This document shows, piece after piece, positions 53,120 through 63,603 of a stretch of DNA of 64,000 bases; position 1 is the stretch's first letter, and each line of letters begins with the position of its first letter. A model generated the notes under the pieces. It was not told the origin of the DNA. It searched no databases and saw only the letters and a program-made list of their open reading frames with translations. This stretch comes from Phycisphaeraceae bacterium (GTDB taxonomy: Bacteria > Planctomycetota > Phycisphaerae > Phycisphaerales > UBA1924). The DNA is taken from positions 186,001-250,000 of the forward strand of contig JACKHB010000003.1 in the NCBI GenBank assembly GCA_020639195.1, written 5' to 3'. A program made the translations under genes and the position numbers.

Positions 53120-54499
53120 GTGAGCCCGCCCGATGCGCCGCCGACCGAGCCCGTTGCGGATCGCGCCTCGCTGATCGAGGCCATCGAAGCGGGCAGCGCC
53201 GCCGACTGCCAGGCGTGGCTCGAGCAGGCGTCCTCGGACGATGCGATCCACGCGCTCGCGCAGCTCGGCGATGCGGAGCGGTCCGCGCTGCTGTCGCTGC
53301 TCAGTCCGGAGCTCGCCGCGGAGGTCCTCGACCTCCTGCCCCGCTCGCAGGCGGTCGATGCGCTCGAAGAGCTGGATGCGCCGATCGCGGCGAACATCGT
53401 CGAGGAACTCTGGAGCGATGAGCGGGCCGACCTGATCCGCGAGCTCGACGCCGAGGACGCCGAGGCGATCCTGACCGAGCTCGACGAGGCGACCGTCGCC
53501 GACATCCGCAAGCTCACGTCCTACGACGACGATGAGGCCGGGTCGCTGATGCACACCGAGTACCTCGCGTTCGCCGATCACACCTCGATCCGCGAGCTGC
53601 TGTCGGAGTTGGAGCGCGGCGCGGAGGAGTACGCCGGGTACAACATCCAGTACACCTACGTCGTCGATGCGGCGAACCGGCTCGTGGGCGTGCTTCCCCT
53701 GCGCAACGTCGTGCTCGCCCGGCGCACGGCCTCGGTCCGAGATGTCATGATCGCCGATCCGATCGACGTGACCGACCGGGCCTCGCTCGACGATGTGCGA
53801 GCGCTGTTCAAGGAGCACCCGTTCCTGGGCCTGCCGGTCGTGGACACCGACCGCCGGCTGGTGGGCGTGATCGAGGCGGGCGATGTGGCCCGCGCCGAGG
53901 TCGAGCAGGCCGATGCGCGGTATCGCCAGGCCCAGGGCATCATCGGCGGCGAGGAGCTGCGCAGCATGCCGCTGGCGGTGCGCTGCCGCCGCCGCCTGGC
54001 GTGGCTGAGCATGAACATCGGGCTGAACATCCTCGCCGCGAGCGCCATCGCCATCCACCAGGACACGCTCGAGGCGGTCATCGCGCTGGCGGTCTTCCTG
54101 CCGATCATCTCCGACATGAGCGGGTGCTCGGGGAACCAGGCGGTGGCGGTGACGATGCGCGAGCTGACCATCGGCGTCACCCGCCCGCGCGATGCGCTGC
54201 GCGTCCTGGTCAAGGAGGGCTCGCTGGGGGTGATCAACGGCGTCGCGCTCGGATTCCTGATCGGCCTGGTCGCCTACCTGTGGAAGGGCAACCTCGTGCT
54301 GGGCGCGGTCGTCGGGAGCGCGCTCGCGCTCAACACGCTGATCGCGGTGTGCGTCGGTGGGCTGATCCCGCTGCTGCTGAAGCGCTTCAAGGCCGACCCC
54401 GCCCTGGCCTCGGGGCCGATCCTGACCACGCTGACCGACCTGTGCGGCTTTGTGATCGTCCTGTCGCTGGCGTCGATGGTGCTGCAGCACCTGACATAG
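53120..54499 (+). CDS. mgtE: MgtE-type magnesium transporter
   Basis: 459 residues from a GTG at 53120; the sequence AAAGGAGGTGACC directly before it is an almost perfect anti-16S match with five bases after GGAGG. The three MgtE parts are present: a superhelical N domain (about 20-130, LPRSQAVDALEELDAPIAAN, EELWSDERADLIRELDAEDA), two CBS domains (about 140-265: DRASLDDVRALFKEHPFLGL, PVVDTDRRLVGVIEAGDVAR) and a five-helix pore domain (about 305-459). The pore domain has the conserved DMSGCSGNQAVAVTMRELTI. MgtE admits Mg2+ and its cytoplasmic domains close the channel when Mg2+ is high. No Mg riboswitch was recognised. Confidence 0.95.
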   Translation: MSPPDAPPTEPVADRASLIEAIEAGSAADCQAWLEQASSDDAIHALAQLGDAERSALLSLLSPELAAEVLDLLPRSQAVDALEELDAPIAANIVEELWSDERADLIRELDAEDAEAILTELDEATVADIRKLTSYDDDEAGSLMHTEYLAFADHTSIRELLSELERGAEEYAGYNIQYTYVVDAANRLVGVLPLRNVVLARRTASVRDVMIADPIDVTDRASLDDVRALFKEHPFLGLPVVDTDRRLVGVIEAGDVARAEVEQADARYRQAQGIIGGEELRSMPLAVRCRRRLAWLSMNIGLNILAASAIAIHQDTLEAVIALAVFLPIISDMSGCSGNQAVAVTMRELTIGVTRPRDALRVLVKEGSLGVINGVALGFLIGLVAYLWKGNLVLGAVVGSALALNTLIAVCVGGLIPLLLKRFKADPALASGPILTTLTDLCGFVIVLSLASMVLQHLT

Positions 54500-54541
54500 G
54501 CGCGCACGTTCACGATCGACCGCGCTTCTCTACCATCTCCG

Positions 54542-56983
54542 ATGCTCCTCACCCTCATCGCCTCGGCGCTCGCGCAACCCCCCGCCGTCCCCAACCGCGA
54601 CCCGCTCGAGCCCAGCCGCCTCATCGAACTTCCACCCGGGGCCATCCGCCCCGAGGGCTGGCTGCGCCACCAGCTCCAGCTCCAGGCCGATGGCTTCCAC
54701 GGCCACCTCGGCGAGATCAGCCCCTGGCTCAATCCACAGAACAACGCCTGGCTCGACGCCCAGGGCCGGGGCGAGCAGGGCTGGGAGGAGGTCCCCTACT
54801 GGCTCAAGGGCTACCTCAACTGCGCGCTGGCGCTCGACGACGCCGACATGCTCGAAGACGCCCGGGTCTGGATCGAGGGCGCGCTCAACAGCCAGCAGCC
54901 CGACGGCTGGTTCGGACCCGACGCCGGACGCACCGGCCTGGCCACCGACCTCACCGGGCGCGATGACCTCTGGCCCAACATGATCATGCTCTTCTGCCTG
55001 ATGGACTTCTACGAGCACGCGCCCGACCCGCGCATCCTCGACCTCATGACCCGCTACTTCCGCTACCTCGAAGCCGTCCCCGAGGACCGGTTCCTCGTCG
55101 GCTACTGGCCGAACCTCCGCGCGGGCGATCAGCTCCGCGCCATCCACTGGCTCTACAACCGCACCGGCGAGCCCTGGCTGCTCGACCTCGCGCGCAAGAC
55201 CCACCGCCACACCGCGCGATGGGACCAGGGCGTCATCGACTGGCACAACGTCAACATCGCGCAGGGCTTCCGCGAGCCCGCCCAGTGGTGGGTGCAGTCG
55301 CACGAAGAGGCCGACCTGCTCGGCGCGGACCGCAACTGGCGCGAGGTCCGCGCCCGCTACGGCCAGGTCCCCGGCGGCATGTTCGGCGCCGACGAGAACG
55401 CGCGCCCCGGCTTCGACGACCCGAGACAGGCCATCGAGACCTGCGGCATCGTCGAGGAGATGCTCTCCGATGAGATCCTCGCCGGGATCACCGGCGACAT
55501 GGTCTGGGCCGACCGCTGCGAGGACGCGGCGTACAACGCCCTGCCCGCCGCGTTCACCGCCGACATGAAGGCCCTGCGCTACCTCTCCGCGCCCAACCAG
55601 CCGGTGTCCGACGCCCAGAACCACGCCCCGGGCATCCAGAACGGCGGGGCCATGTTCCTCATGAGCCCGCACCGCCACCGCTGCTGCCAGCACAACGCCG
55701 GCCACGGCTGGCCCTACCTCGCCCGACACCTGTGGTACGCCACGCCCGATGGCGGCCTCGCGGCGATCTTCTACAGCGAATCGACCCTCGACGCGACCCT
55801 CCGCCCCGGCCAGCGCATCCGCATCGCGCAGCGCACCGACTACCCCTTCGGCGACACCGTGACGCTGACGATCTCCACCGATCGCCCCACCGCGTTCCCG
55901 CTGGCCCTGCGCATCCCCGGCTGGTGCGACGGCGCGAGCATCGAGATCAACGGCGACACGCAGAAGGCCGATGCCTTCCCGCGCTCGCTGGCGCGCCTCG
56001 AGCGCGAGTGGTCAGACGGCGACACCGTCGTGCTCCGGCTGCCCATGCGCATCCGCATCCGCGAATGGCCCGGCAACCACGGCTCGCGCTCGATCGATCG
56101 CGGCCCGCTGACCTACTCGCTCGACATCGGCGAGCGGTACCGGCGCGTGAGCGATGCGGGCGCCCAGGTCCCGGGCCTGTCCGCGCCGCAGCGCGCAGCG
56201 CTCGACGAGCGCTGGCCCGCGTGGGAGATCCTGCCCGAGGGCGACTGGAACTACGGGCTCGACCTCGCCGCCGGCGACATCCGTATCGCCCGGCAGCGCC
56301 CGCTGCAACCCGACACCTCGCCCTGGACGCCCGCCTCATCGCCGATCGTGCTCGAAGCGCCCGCGAGGCTGATCCCGCAGTGGCAGCTCGACGCCCACGG
56401 CCTGGCCGCGCCGTTGCAGGACTCGCCCGCCGCCACGAACCAGCCCGTCGAGACCGTCCGCCTGATCCCCATGGGCGCTGCGCGCATCCGCATCAGCGCG
56501 TTCCCGATCGCCAGCGCCGAGCCCGGCGCCCACGAGTGGACCGCGCCGCAGCGCCCGCGCCGCCTCTACGACGCATCGGCCTCGCACACCTACGGCGGCG
56601 ACACCGTCGACGCGATCGCCGACGGCATCGAGCCCAGCGCCTCCGACGACCACTCGATCGCCCGGCACACCTTCTGGCCCCACCTCGGCGGCACGGAATG
56701 GCTGGAGGCGTCCTTCAGCGCGCCCCGCGAGGTCTCGAGCGTCTCGGTGTACTGGTTCGACGACCGCACCATCGGCGGCGGTTGCCGCGTGCCGGGCGCG
56801 TGGCGGCTGCTCTACCGCGAGGGCGACGCCTGGAAGCCGGTGGCCACCGCCGACCCGCCCACGACCGAGCGCGACAGGTACAACACCATCACGTTCACGC
56901 CCGTTTCCACCTCCGCCCTGCGCCTGGAAGTGGACCTGCGCGATGGATTCTCCGCCGGCGTGCTGGAGTGGAAGGTGCGGTGA
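54542..56983 (+). CDS. Secreted GH127 (DUF1680) glycoside hydrolase
   Basis: 813 residues with a short signal peptide (LLTLIASALAQPP). The (alpha/alpha)6 barrel of GH127 is recognisable: LIELPPGAIRPEGWLRHQLQ, WEEVPYWLKGYLNCALAL and HNVNIAQGFREPAQWW. The zinc/nucleophile residues fit the family: Glu299 and Cys301 in IETCGIVEEML, and Cys381-Cys382 in HRHRCCQHNAGHGWPY. GH127 enzymes release beta-L-arabinofuranose with a cysteine nucleophile. Beta-sandwich domains follow (about 440-590), and the last ~180 residues look like an extra discoidin/F5-F8-like carbohydrate-binding domain (SDDHSIARHTFWPHLGGTEW, WFDDRTIGGGCRVPGAW). It begins 42 bases after mgtE. Confidence 0.9.
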   Translation: MLLTLIASALAQPPAVPNRDPLEPSRLIELPPGAIRPEGWLRHQLQLQADGFHGHLGEISPWLNPQNNAWLDAQGRGEQGWEEVPYWLKGYLNCALALDDADMLEDARVWIEGALNSQQPDGWFGPDAGRTGLATDLTGRDDLWPNMIMLFCLMDFYEHAPDPRILDLMTRYFRYLEAVPEDRFLVGYWPNLRAGDQLRAIHWLYNRTGEPWLLDLARKTHRHTARWDQGVIDWHNVNIAQGFREPAQWWVQSHEEADLLGADRNWREVRARYGQVPGGMFGADENARPGFDDPRQAIETCGIVEEMLSDEILAGITGDMVWADRCEDAAYNALPAAFTADMKALRYLSAPNQPVSDAQNHAPGIQNGGAMFLMSPHRHRCCQHNAGHGWPYLARHLWYATPDGGLAAIFYSESTLDATLRPGQRIRIAQRTDYPFGDTVTLTISTDRPTAFPLALRIPGWCDGASIEINGDTQKADAFPRSLARLEREWSDGDTVVLRLPMRIRIREWPGNHGSRSIDRGPLTYSLDIGERYRRVSDAGAQVPGLSAPQRAALDERWPAWEILPEGDWNYGLDLAAGDIRIARQRPLQPDTSPWTPASSPIVLEAPARLIPQWQLDAHGLAAPLQDSPAATNQPVETVRLIPMGAARIRISAFPIASAEPGAHEWTAPQRPRRLYDASASHTYGGDTVDAIADGIEPSASDDHSIARHTFWPHLGGTEWLEASFSAPREVSSVSVYWFDDRTIGGGCRVPGAWRLLYREGDAWKPVATADPPTTERDRYNTITFTPVSTSALRLEVDLRDGFSAGVLEWKVR

Positions 56984-57034
56984 TCGGCGCGGGTCCCTCC
57001 ATATCCTTCCTATGGGTGAGCACGAGGAGGGCCC

Positions 57035-58009
57035 ATGTTCCTGCGCATGATCTACGACGAGAAACTCGCCCAGGCCGCGTACCTCATCGGCTGCCAGCGC
57101 ACCGGCGAGGCCATCCTCATCGATCCCGAGCGCGACATCGACCGCTACCTCGAACTGGCCCTCCGTGAGAAACTCCGTATCACCGCGGTCACCGAGACCC
57201 ACATCCACGCCGACTTCCTCTCCGGCGCACGCGAACTCGCCGAGAAGACCGGCGCCCACCTCTACCTCTCCGCCGAGGGCGGCCCGGACTGGCAGTACCA
57301 GTGGCTCAACCAAAAGTCCACCGGCGGCCCGTACCCCCACACCCTCGTGCGCGACAGCGACACCTTCCGCGTCGGCAACATCGAGTTCAAAGTCATGCAC
57401 ACCCCGGGGCACACCCCCGAACACATCTGCTTCCTCGTCACCGATCGCGGCTCCGGCGCCGCCGACCCCATGGGCATCGCCACCGGCGACTTCGTCTTCG
57501 TCGGCGACGTCGGACGACCCGACCTTCTCGAGACCGCCGCCGGCGTCCAGGGCGCCAAGGAGCCCTCCGCCCGCGCCCTGTTCGACTCCATCCAGCGCTT
57601 CAACGCCCTGCCCGACTATCTCCAGGTCTGGCCCGCCCACGGCGCGGGCTCCGCCTGCGGCAAGGCCCTCGGCGCCGTCCCGCAGTCCACCGTCGGCTAC
57701 GAGAAACGCCTCAACCCCGCGTTCCGCGCAGGACGCGATGAGGAGGAGTTCGTCCGCTTCATCCTCAGCGGCCAGCCCGAGCCGCCGCTGTACTTCGCCC
57801 GCATGAAGCGCGACAACAAGTCGGGCCGACAGTCCTGGGCGGCCTGCCCCGCCCCCGGCGCATCGACGCCGCCGAACTCAGGGCCGTCGATCCCCAGCGC
57901 AGCGCCATCGTGGACACCCGCCCGTGGGAGGCCTTTCGCGCCGGCCACGTCCCGGGCTCGATGTCCTTCCCGCTCTCGCGCTCGTTCAACACCGACGCCG
58001 GATCGATGA
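57035..58009 (+). CDS. Metallo-beta-lactamase/rhodanese fusion, N-terminal part (frameshifted)
   Basis: The ATG at 57035 follows GAGGAGG. The first ~263 residues are an MBL-fold domain of the persulfide-dioxygenase/CstB type: TETHIHADFLSGARELAEKT (metal motif H-x-H-x-D), VMHTPGHTPEHICFL, VFVGDVGRPDLLE, and VWPAHGAGSACGKALG. It should bind iron and oxidise persulfides. The frame breaks at about 57823-57827 (GGGCC where GGGCCC is expected): after MKRDNKSG the correct continuation, PTVLGGLPRPRRIDAAELRA, lies one frame over. Restoring one C joins it to the rhodanese part, for a protein of about 476 residues ending at 58464. Confidence 0.85.
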   Translation: MFLRMIYDEKLAQAAYLIGCQRTGEAILIDPERDIDRYLELALREKLRITAVTETHIHADFLSGARELAEKTGAHLYLSAEGGPDWQYQWLNQKSTGGPYPHTLVRDSDTFRVGNIEFKVMHTPGHTPEHICFLVTDRGSGAADPMGIATGDFVFVGDVGRPDLLETAAGVQGAKEPSARALFDSIQRFNALPDYLQVWPAHGAGSACGKALGAVPQSTVGYEKRLNPAFRAGRDEEEFVRFILSGQPEPPLYFARMKRDNKSGRQSWAACPAPGASTPPNSGPSIPSAAPSWTPARGRPFAPATSRARCPSRSRARSTPTPDR

Positions 58010-58464
58010 TCGCCGAGGACGAACCGATCTATCTCATCGTCGAGCCCGCGCGCCTCGAAGAGGCCGTCCGCGACCTCATCCGCATCGGCCTGGACGACAT
58101 CCAGGGCTGGGTAGACGCCTCCCAGGTCGAGGCCTTCGAGCGCGCCGGCGGCACGCTGGCGACGATCCCCGAGGTCTCGGCCCGCGAGGCCGCCTCCATG
58201 GCGGCCGACCACCTCGTCACCGTCCTGGATGTCCGCCGCGCCACCGAGCACGCCCAGGGCCACGCCCCGGGCGCCATCAACGTCGCGCACACGCGCCTCG
58301 CATCGCGCCTCGAAGAGGTGCCCCGCGACAAGCACCTGCTGGTGATGTGCCGCAGCGGCGCCCGCTCGGCCCGCTCTTGCGCCTTCCTGCGCCGAAAGGG
58401 CTACGAGGTGACCAACGTCCGAGGCGGCATGCTCGCATGGGAGCAGGAGGTCGGCGCGGCGTAA
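57910..58464 (+). CDS. Rhodanese domains of the MBL/rhodanese fusion (C-terminal part)
   Basis: This frame carries two rhodanese-like domains. The first (about 57900-58130) has VDTRPWEAFRAGHVPGSMSF and lacks an active-site Cys: its loop reads LIVEPARLEEAVRDL. The second (58180-58440) has VLDVRRATEHAQGHAPGAIN and the active loop VMCRSGARSARSCAFLRRKG, with Cys in CRSGAR, so only the second is likely active. The open frame's own ATG (57910) is inside the first domain, and the true N-terminus is the MBL part. Sulfur transfer and persulfide oxidation is the expected role of the intact protein. It ends 58 bases before the GNAT gene. Confidence 0.88.
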   Translation: MDTRPWEAFRAGHVPGSMSFPLSRSFNTDAGSMIAEDEPIYLIVEPARLEEAVRDLIRIGLDDIQGWVDASQVEAFERAGGTLATIPEVSAREAASMAADHLVTVLDVRRATEHAQGHAPGAINVAHTRLASRLEEVPRDKHLLVMCRSGARSARSCAFLRRKGYEVTNVRGGMLAWEQEVGAA

Positions 58465-58522
58465 CGTTTCGCCCAAACGCCCCTCCGGCGCGCAGCCCGA
58501 GGGCGCCAACGCGAGCCACGAC

Positions 58523-58960
58523 GTGTACGAGATCTCGGTGGACCGTGCGCAGATGGACCCGGCCGCCATCCACGCCTTCCTTCGCACCGCCCATTGGAGC
58601 CAGGGCGTCCGGCGCGACGTCGTCGAGCGCGCCATCGCCCACAGCGAGGTCGCCGGCGCCTTCGAGACCGCTTCCGGCGCGCAGGTCGGCTTCGCCCGCG
58701 TCGTCACCGACTACGCCACGTTCGCCTGGCTGTGCGACGTGTTCGTCGCCGAGCCGCACCGGGCGCGTGGTCTGGCCCTTGGCATGATCCGGGCGCTCGA
58801 AGCCCTGCCATGCCTGCACGGCCTGCGCCGCTGGTGCCTCGCGACGCGCGATGCCCACGGGCTCTACCAGCGGCTCGGATACCAGCCCGTGGACCCGGAC
58901 CGCTGGATGGTCCGACTCTCACCCCCGCACACGTGGCGCGAAGAAGGATGGCCCGCGTAA
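58523..58960 (+). CDS. GNAT family N-acetyltransferase
   Basis: 145 residues from a GTG. The GNAT core is clear: [20 protein letters not shown] (strands 2-4), [20 protein letters not shown] (motif A, with R-x-x-G-L-A for acetyl-CoA) and [18 protein letters not shown] (C-terminal strand and turn). The overall form resembles the small YjgM-like acetyltransferases that act on free amino acids or unknown small molecules. Its end overlaps or adjoins the ABC ATPase gene, so it may be transcribed with the transporter. Confidence 0.88.
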   Translation: MYEISVDRAQMDPAAIHAFLRTAHWSQGVRRDVVERAIAHSEVAGAFETASGAQVGFARVVTDYATFAWLCDVFVAEPHRARGLALGMIRALEALPCLHGLRRWCLATRDAHGLYQRLGYQPVDPDRWMVRLSPPHTWREEGWPA

Positions 58961-58971
58961 CGTCCATCGCG

Positions 58972-59706
<735 letters not shown>

Positions 59707-59710
59707 ACCC

Positions 59711-62074
59711 ATGACCAGCCTGCACCGAAAGCTCCTGCGCGATGTCGCGCGGATGTGGCCCCAGCTCGCCGCCGCGGCCCTGGTCATCGCCTGCGGCATC
59801 GCCACCCTCACCATGTCCCTCAGCACGGTCGCCTCGCTCGAACGTGCGCGATCCACCTTCTACGAGCGGTACCGCTTCCCGCACGTCTTCGCCCACGTCA
59901 AGCGCGCCCCCGACAGCGTGGCCGCCCAGCTCGCCGACATCCCCGGCGTGCTCCGCGTGCGCACCCGCGTCGCCGTCGAGGTCACCCTCGACGTCCCCGG
60001 CCTCGACGAGCCCGCTTCGGGCCGCATGATCTCGATCCCCGACCGCGCTCCCTTCGGCCTGAGCGAGCTGCACCTGTCGCGGGGCCGCCTGCCCGAGCCC
60101 GGACATCCCGGCGAGGTCGTCGCCAGCCAGGCCTTCGCCGAGGCGCACGGCTTCCAGCCCGGCGCAGAGATCAGCGCGGTCATCAACGGCCGCCTCGAGC
60201 GGCTCACCATCGTCGGCATCGGCCTCTCGCCCGAGTACGTCTACCAGGTCCGCCCCGGCGATGTGCTGCCCGACGACAAGCGCTTCGGCGTGTTCTGGAT
60301 GCCCGACCGCGAGCTCGCCCCCGCCTTCGACATGGACGGCGCCTTCAACGACATCGTGATCTCCATCACCTCGCGCGCCAGCCTCCCCGACGTCCTCGCG
60401 CGCGTCGATCGCATCACCGAGCCCTGGGGCGGACAGGGCGCCCACGGACGCGATCAGCAGACCTCCGACCGCTACATCAGCGACGAGCTCAAGCAACTCC
60501 GAGGCATCGCCAAGCTCCCGCCCACCATCTTCCTCTGCGCCTCGGCGTTCATCCTCAACATCGTCTTCTCCCGCCTGGTCAGGAACCAGCGCGAGCAGAT
60601 CGCCGCCCTCAAGGCGTTCGGATACGGGCGCTTCGCCATCGCCGCCCACTACCTCGAGATGGCCCTGCTGGTCGCCGCCGTGGGCGCCGTCGTCGGCCTG
60701 ACCATCGGCTCACGCCTCGGCGAGATCGTCACCGCCATGTACGCGCGCTTCTATCGCTTCCCGGTCTTCGAGTTCCGGCTCAGCCGCCTCGCCGTCGTCA
60801 TCGCCATCGGCGTCGGGCTCACCGCCGCCATGCTCGGCACGCTGGCCTCGGTCCGCCGCGCCGCGTCCCTCGCGCCCGCCGAGGCCATGCGCCCCGAGGC
60901 CCCGCCCGACTATCGGCGCACCCTGCTCGAGCGCCTCGGCCTGCAGCGCCTCTTCAGCCCCGCGGGCCGCATGGTCGTCCGCCACCTCGAGCGCCAGCCC
61001 CTGCGCGCCCTGGCGACCTGCGCCGGCATCAGCCTCGCCACGGCCGTGCTCATCGTCGGCAGCTTCGTCCACGGCTCGCTGATGTACCTGATCGGCTTCA
61101 TCTTCTTCACCACCCAGCGACAGGACGTGACCGTGACGTTCGTCGAGCCCGCCTCGCCGCGCGCTGCCCACGAGGTGGCCGCCCTGCCCGGCGTGCTCGA
61201 GTCCGAGCCCTTCCGCGCCGTCGCCGCCAGGATCCGCGCCGGGCCCCGCTCGCGCCTCCAGGGCGTCACCGGCCTCCCGGCCCGGCCCCGCCTCAACCGC
61301 GTGGTGGACCAGGACGAGCGCCCGGTGCCGATGCCCCACAGCGGTCTGCTGCTCAGCGACGGCCTCGCCGACATCCTCGACGTCCGCGAGGGCGACATCG
61401 TCACGCTCGAGGTGCTCGAGGGCCAGCGCCCCACCCTCGATGTCCCCGTCGAGGCGATCGTCCGCACCTACGCCGGCACCGCCGCCTACATGGAGCGCAG
61501 CGCGATCAACCGGCTCATGAACGAGGGCGACGTCATCTCCGGCGCCGCCATCCGCGTCGACCCCGACGCGCGCGATCGCCTCTACCGCACCCTCAAGCAG
61601 ACCCCGCGCGTCGCCTCGGTCAACATCAAGCTCGCCGCGCTCGACTCGTTCCGCAAGACCATCGCCGAGAACGTCCTCCGCATGCGCCTGTTCAATCTCA
61701 CCTTCGCGAGCATCATCGCCTTCGGCGTCATCTACAACAGCGCGCGAGTCTCCCTGGCCGAGCGCGCCCACGAGCTCGCCACCCTCCGCATCCTCGGCTT
61801 CACCCGCGCCGAGGTCTCCACGATCCTTCTGGGCGAACTGGCCGTGCTCATGCTCGCCGCGATCGGCCCCGGCCTCCTCCTCGGACGCCTCCTGGCCGGC
61901 CTCGTCACCAACCTCCTCGGAGGCGAGACCGTCCGCATCCCGCTCATGATCCGCCCGAGCACCTACGCCTTCGCGGTTATAGTCATCGTCCTGGCCACCC
62001 TCGTGTCGGGCATGGTCGTGCGTCGCGGCATCGACCGGCTCGATCTCGTGGCCGTCCTCAAGACCAAGGGATAG
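59711..62074 (+). CDS. FtsX/MacB-type ABC transporter permease, double-domain
   Basis: 787 residues. An N-terminal helix (about 17-35) is followed by a large periplasmic domain (about 40-260), three helices (about 270-390, [20 protein letters not shown] and [20 protein letters not shown]), a second helix (about 435-455) and a second periplasmic domain. The three closing helices (about 660-780) contain [20 protein letters not shown] and REL-like [20 protein letters not shown], the FtsX signature near the coupling helix. Two FtsX halves in one chain is typical for MacB-like permeases of this type. It is flanked by the ATPase and the membrane-fusion protein. Confidence 0.9.
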   Translation: MTSLHRKLLRDVARMWPQLAAAALVIACGIATLTMSLSTVASLERARSTFYERYRFPHVFAHVKRAPDSVAAQLADIPGVLRVRTRVAVEVTLDVPGLDEPASGRMISIPDRAPFGLSELHLSRGRLPEPGHPGEVVASQAFAEAHGFQPGAEISAVINGRLERLTIVGIGLSPEYVYQVRPGDVLPDDKRFGVFWMPDRELAPAFDMDGAFNDIVISITSRASLPDVLARVDRITEPWGGQGAHGRDQQTSDRYISDELKQLRGIAKLPPTIFLCASAFILNIVFSRLVRNQREQIAALKAFGYGRFAIAAHYLEMALLVAAVGAVVGLTIGSRLGEIVTAMYARFYRFPVFEFRLSRLAVVIAIGVGLTAAMLGTLASVRRAASLAPAEAMRPEAPPDYRRTLLERLGLQRLFSPAGRMVVRHLERQPLRALATCAGISLATAVLIVGSFVHGSLMYLIGFIFFTTQRQDVTVTFVEPASPRAAHEVAALPGVLESEPFRAVAARIRAGPRSRLQGVTGLPARPRLNRVVDQDERPVPMPHSGLLLSDGLADILDVREGDIVTLEVLEGQRPTLDVPVEAIVRTYAGTAAYMERSAINRLMNEGDVISGAAIRVDPDARDRLYRTLKQTPRVASVNIKLAALDSFRKTIAENVLRMRLFNLTFASIIAFGVIYNSARVSLAERAHELATLRILGFTRAEVSTILLGELAVLMLAAIGPGLLLGRLLAGLVTNLLGGETVRIPLMIRPSTYAFAVIVIVLATLVSGMVVRRGIDRLDLVAVLKTKG

Positions 62075-62076
62075 AC

Positions 62077-63291
62077 GTGGCCCGCACGATCCGGCGAATC
62101 CTCCTTCTCGCGCTGGCCCTGGCCGGCGCGCTCGCCATCACCTGGGCGCTCTGGCCCCGCCCGGCCGAGGTCGAGCTCGCCACGATCACCCGCGGCCAAC
62201 TCCGCGTCACCGTCGATGAGGACGGCCGCACGCGCATCAAGGAGCGCTACGTCGTTTCCGCGCCGTTGGCCGGCCGCCTGGCGCGCGTCACGCTGCGCGA
62301 GGGCGACCGCGTCACCGCCGGCCAGACCGTCCTCGCCTCCATCCAGCCGCAGGACCCCTCGTTGCTCGATCCGCGCGCCCTGGCCGAGGCCCAGGCCCGC
62401 GTCCGCGCCGCACAGGCCGGGCTCGATCGCGCCGGCGCCGCCGTCGTCGCCGCCGACGCCGCCCTCGAACTCGCCCAGAGCGACCTCGCGCGCCTCCGCG
62501 AGGCGCAGCGCGACGGCGCGGCGGTCGACGCCGAACTCGACCGCGCCAGCGCCACGGAAGTCATCCGCACGCAGGAGCGCCAGAGCGCCGCCTTCGCACG
62601 CGACATCGCCAGGTTCGAGCTCGAGCAGGCCCAGGCCGCCCTCCTGCACGCCAGCCCCGATGCGCCCGCCCCCGCCGATCCGCCCGGCGCAGCGCGCTTC
62701 GAGATCCTCGCCCCCGTCAGCGGGCGCGTGCTCCGCGTCATCCAGGAGAGCGCCGCCGTGGTGCAGGCCGGCACGCCCCTGATCGAGGTCGGCGACCCAT
62801 CCGACCTTGAGGTCATCGTCGATGTGCTCTCCTCCGACGCCGTCGCCATCCGGCCCGGCGCCCACGTCGGCATCGAGCGGTGGGGCGGAGATGCGCCGCT
62901 CGAGGGCCAGGTGCGGCTGGTCGAGCCCGCCGCGTTCACCAAGGTCTCGGCCCTGGGCGTCGAGGAGCAGCGCGTCAACGTCGTGATCGACCTGACCGAC
63001 CCGCCCGGAGATCGCGCCGGCCTGGGCGACGGCTTCCGCATCGAGGCGCGGATCGTCGTGTGGGATGAGCCCGATGTCCTGCTGGCCCCCACCAGCGCCC
63101 TGTTCCGCCACGCCACGTCGTGGGCCGTCTTCGTCGTGGAAGGCGGTCGCGCGGACGTGCGCGATGTCACCATCGGCCGGCGCAACGACGAGTTCGCCGC
63201 GTTGATGCAGGGCCCGCACGAGGGCGAGCGCGTCGTGGTCTACCCCGGCGACGATGTTCGAGAGGGTGTCCGCGTCGTCGAAAGGCGATGA
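62077..63291 (+). CDS. HlyD/MacA-type membrane-fusion protein
   Basis: 404 residues from a GTG two bases after the permease stop (AAGGG about seven bases upstream). An N-terminal membrane helix (ILLLALALAGALAITWALWP) leads to a lipoyl half-motif (VSAPLAGRLARVTLREGDRV), an alpha-hairpin coiled coil (about 115-200, AQARVRAAQAGLDRAGAAVV), the second lipoyl half (FEILAPVSGRVLRVIQESAA) and a beta-barrel domain (about 230-400). The order matches MacA/HlyD adaptors that link the inner-membrane transporter to the outer layer. With the ATPase and FtsX permease it forms the tripartite transporter; no TolC-like gene is in the window. Confidence 0.92.
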   Translation: MARTIRRILLLALALAGALAITWALWPRPAEVELATITRGQLRVTVDEDGRTRIKERYVVSAPLAGRLARVTLREGDRVTAGQTVLASIQPQDPSLLDPRALAEAQARVRAAQAGLDRAGAAVVAADAALELAQSDLARLREAQRDGAAVDAELDRASATEVIRTQERQSAAFARDIARFELEQAQAALLHASPDAPAPADPPGAARFEILAPVSGRVLRVIQESAAVVQAGTPLIEVGDPSDLEVIVDVLSSDAVAIRPGAHVGIERWGGDAPLEGQVRLVEPAAFTKVSALGVEEQRVNVVIDLTDPPGDRAGLGDGFRIEARIVVWDEPDVLLAPTSALFRHATSWAVFVVEGGRADVRDVTIGRRNDEFAALMQGPHEGERVVVYPGDDVREGVRVVERR

Positions 63292-63359
63292 GGACATCCG
63301 GCGACGCATTGGCCGCGCCGAAAGCGCCACCAGCAAACCAATCCCGAGGCGGCGAGAAG

Positions 63360-63401
63360 TGGAGCGGAAGGGAGTCGAACCCTCGACCTCATCATTGCGA
63401 A
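63360..63401 (-). other. 3' half of tRNA-Ala(CGC): probable attachment site of an integrated element
   Basis: On the minus strand this is the anticodon loop TTCGCAA (anticodon CGC), the 3' anticodon stem TGATG, the variable loop, a T arm GAGGG-TTCGACT-CCCTT and the acceptor 3' strand CCGCTCC with A as discriminator. The 5' half (GGAGCGG, D arm) is missing: the bases that should pair (CGTCC) do not match well. Such duplicated tRNA 3' ends are the usual result of site-specific integration. The loop side faces right, so the element should extend to the right of 63401. Confidence 0.75.
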
Positions 63402-63506
63402 GGACGGGGTCGCGGGCCCGCAAGGCCGTTTCTGACGCTATGGCGGGGGTTTGGGGCGTTTCAATCATTGCAAACCTTGCGCCGGATTGCGCCCGCTTGC
63501 GCGGTA

Positions 63507-63528
63507 CAGCGCGGTTTTGACCGCGCTG
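63507..63528. repeat. Perfect 8-bp inverted repeat next to the tRNA fragment
   Basis: CAGCGCGG (63507-63514) and CCGCGCTG (63521-63528) around TTTTGA. It lies about 105 bases inside the presumed element and could be an integrase or excisionase arm site or a terminator; no T run follows. Confidence 0.4.
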
Positions 63529-63603
63529 ATACGGGGCCTGAGGGGCCGCGAGGGACGGATCTCGATTGGGATGACTGAGTGGGGGTGGACGCTCCCCGAG
63601 CCG

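Noticed and set aside
54530..55729. Long open frame antisense to the GH127 gene
   Set aside because: High-GC shadow. The GH127 reading has conserved motifs and a signal peptide; this one has none.
63360..63470. Complete tRNA gene at the right end
   Set aside because: The D arm and 5' acceptor strand are absent and the anticodon stem does not pair at its top; only the 3' half is recognisable.
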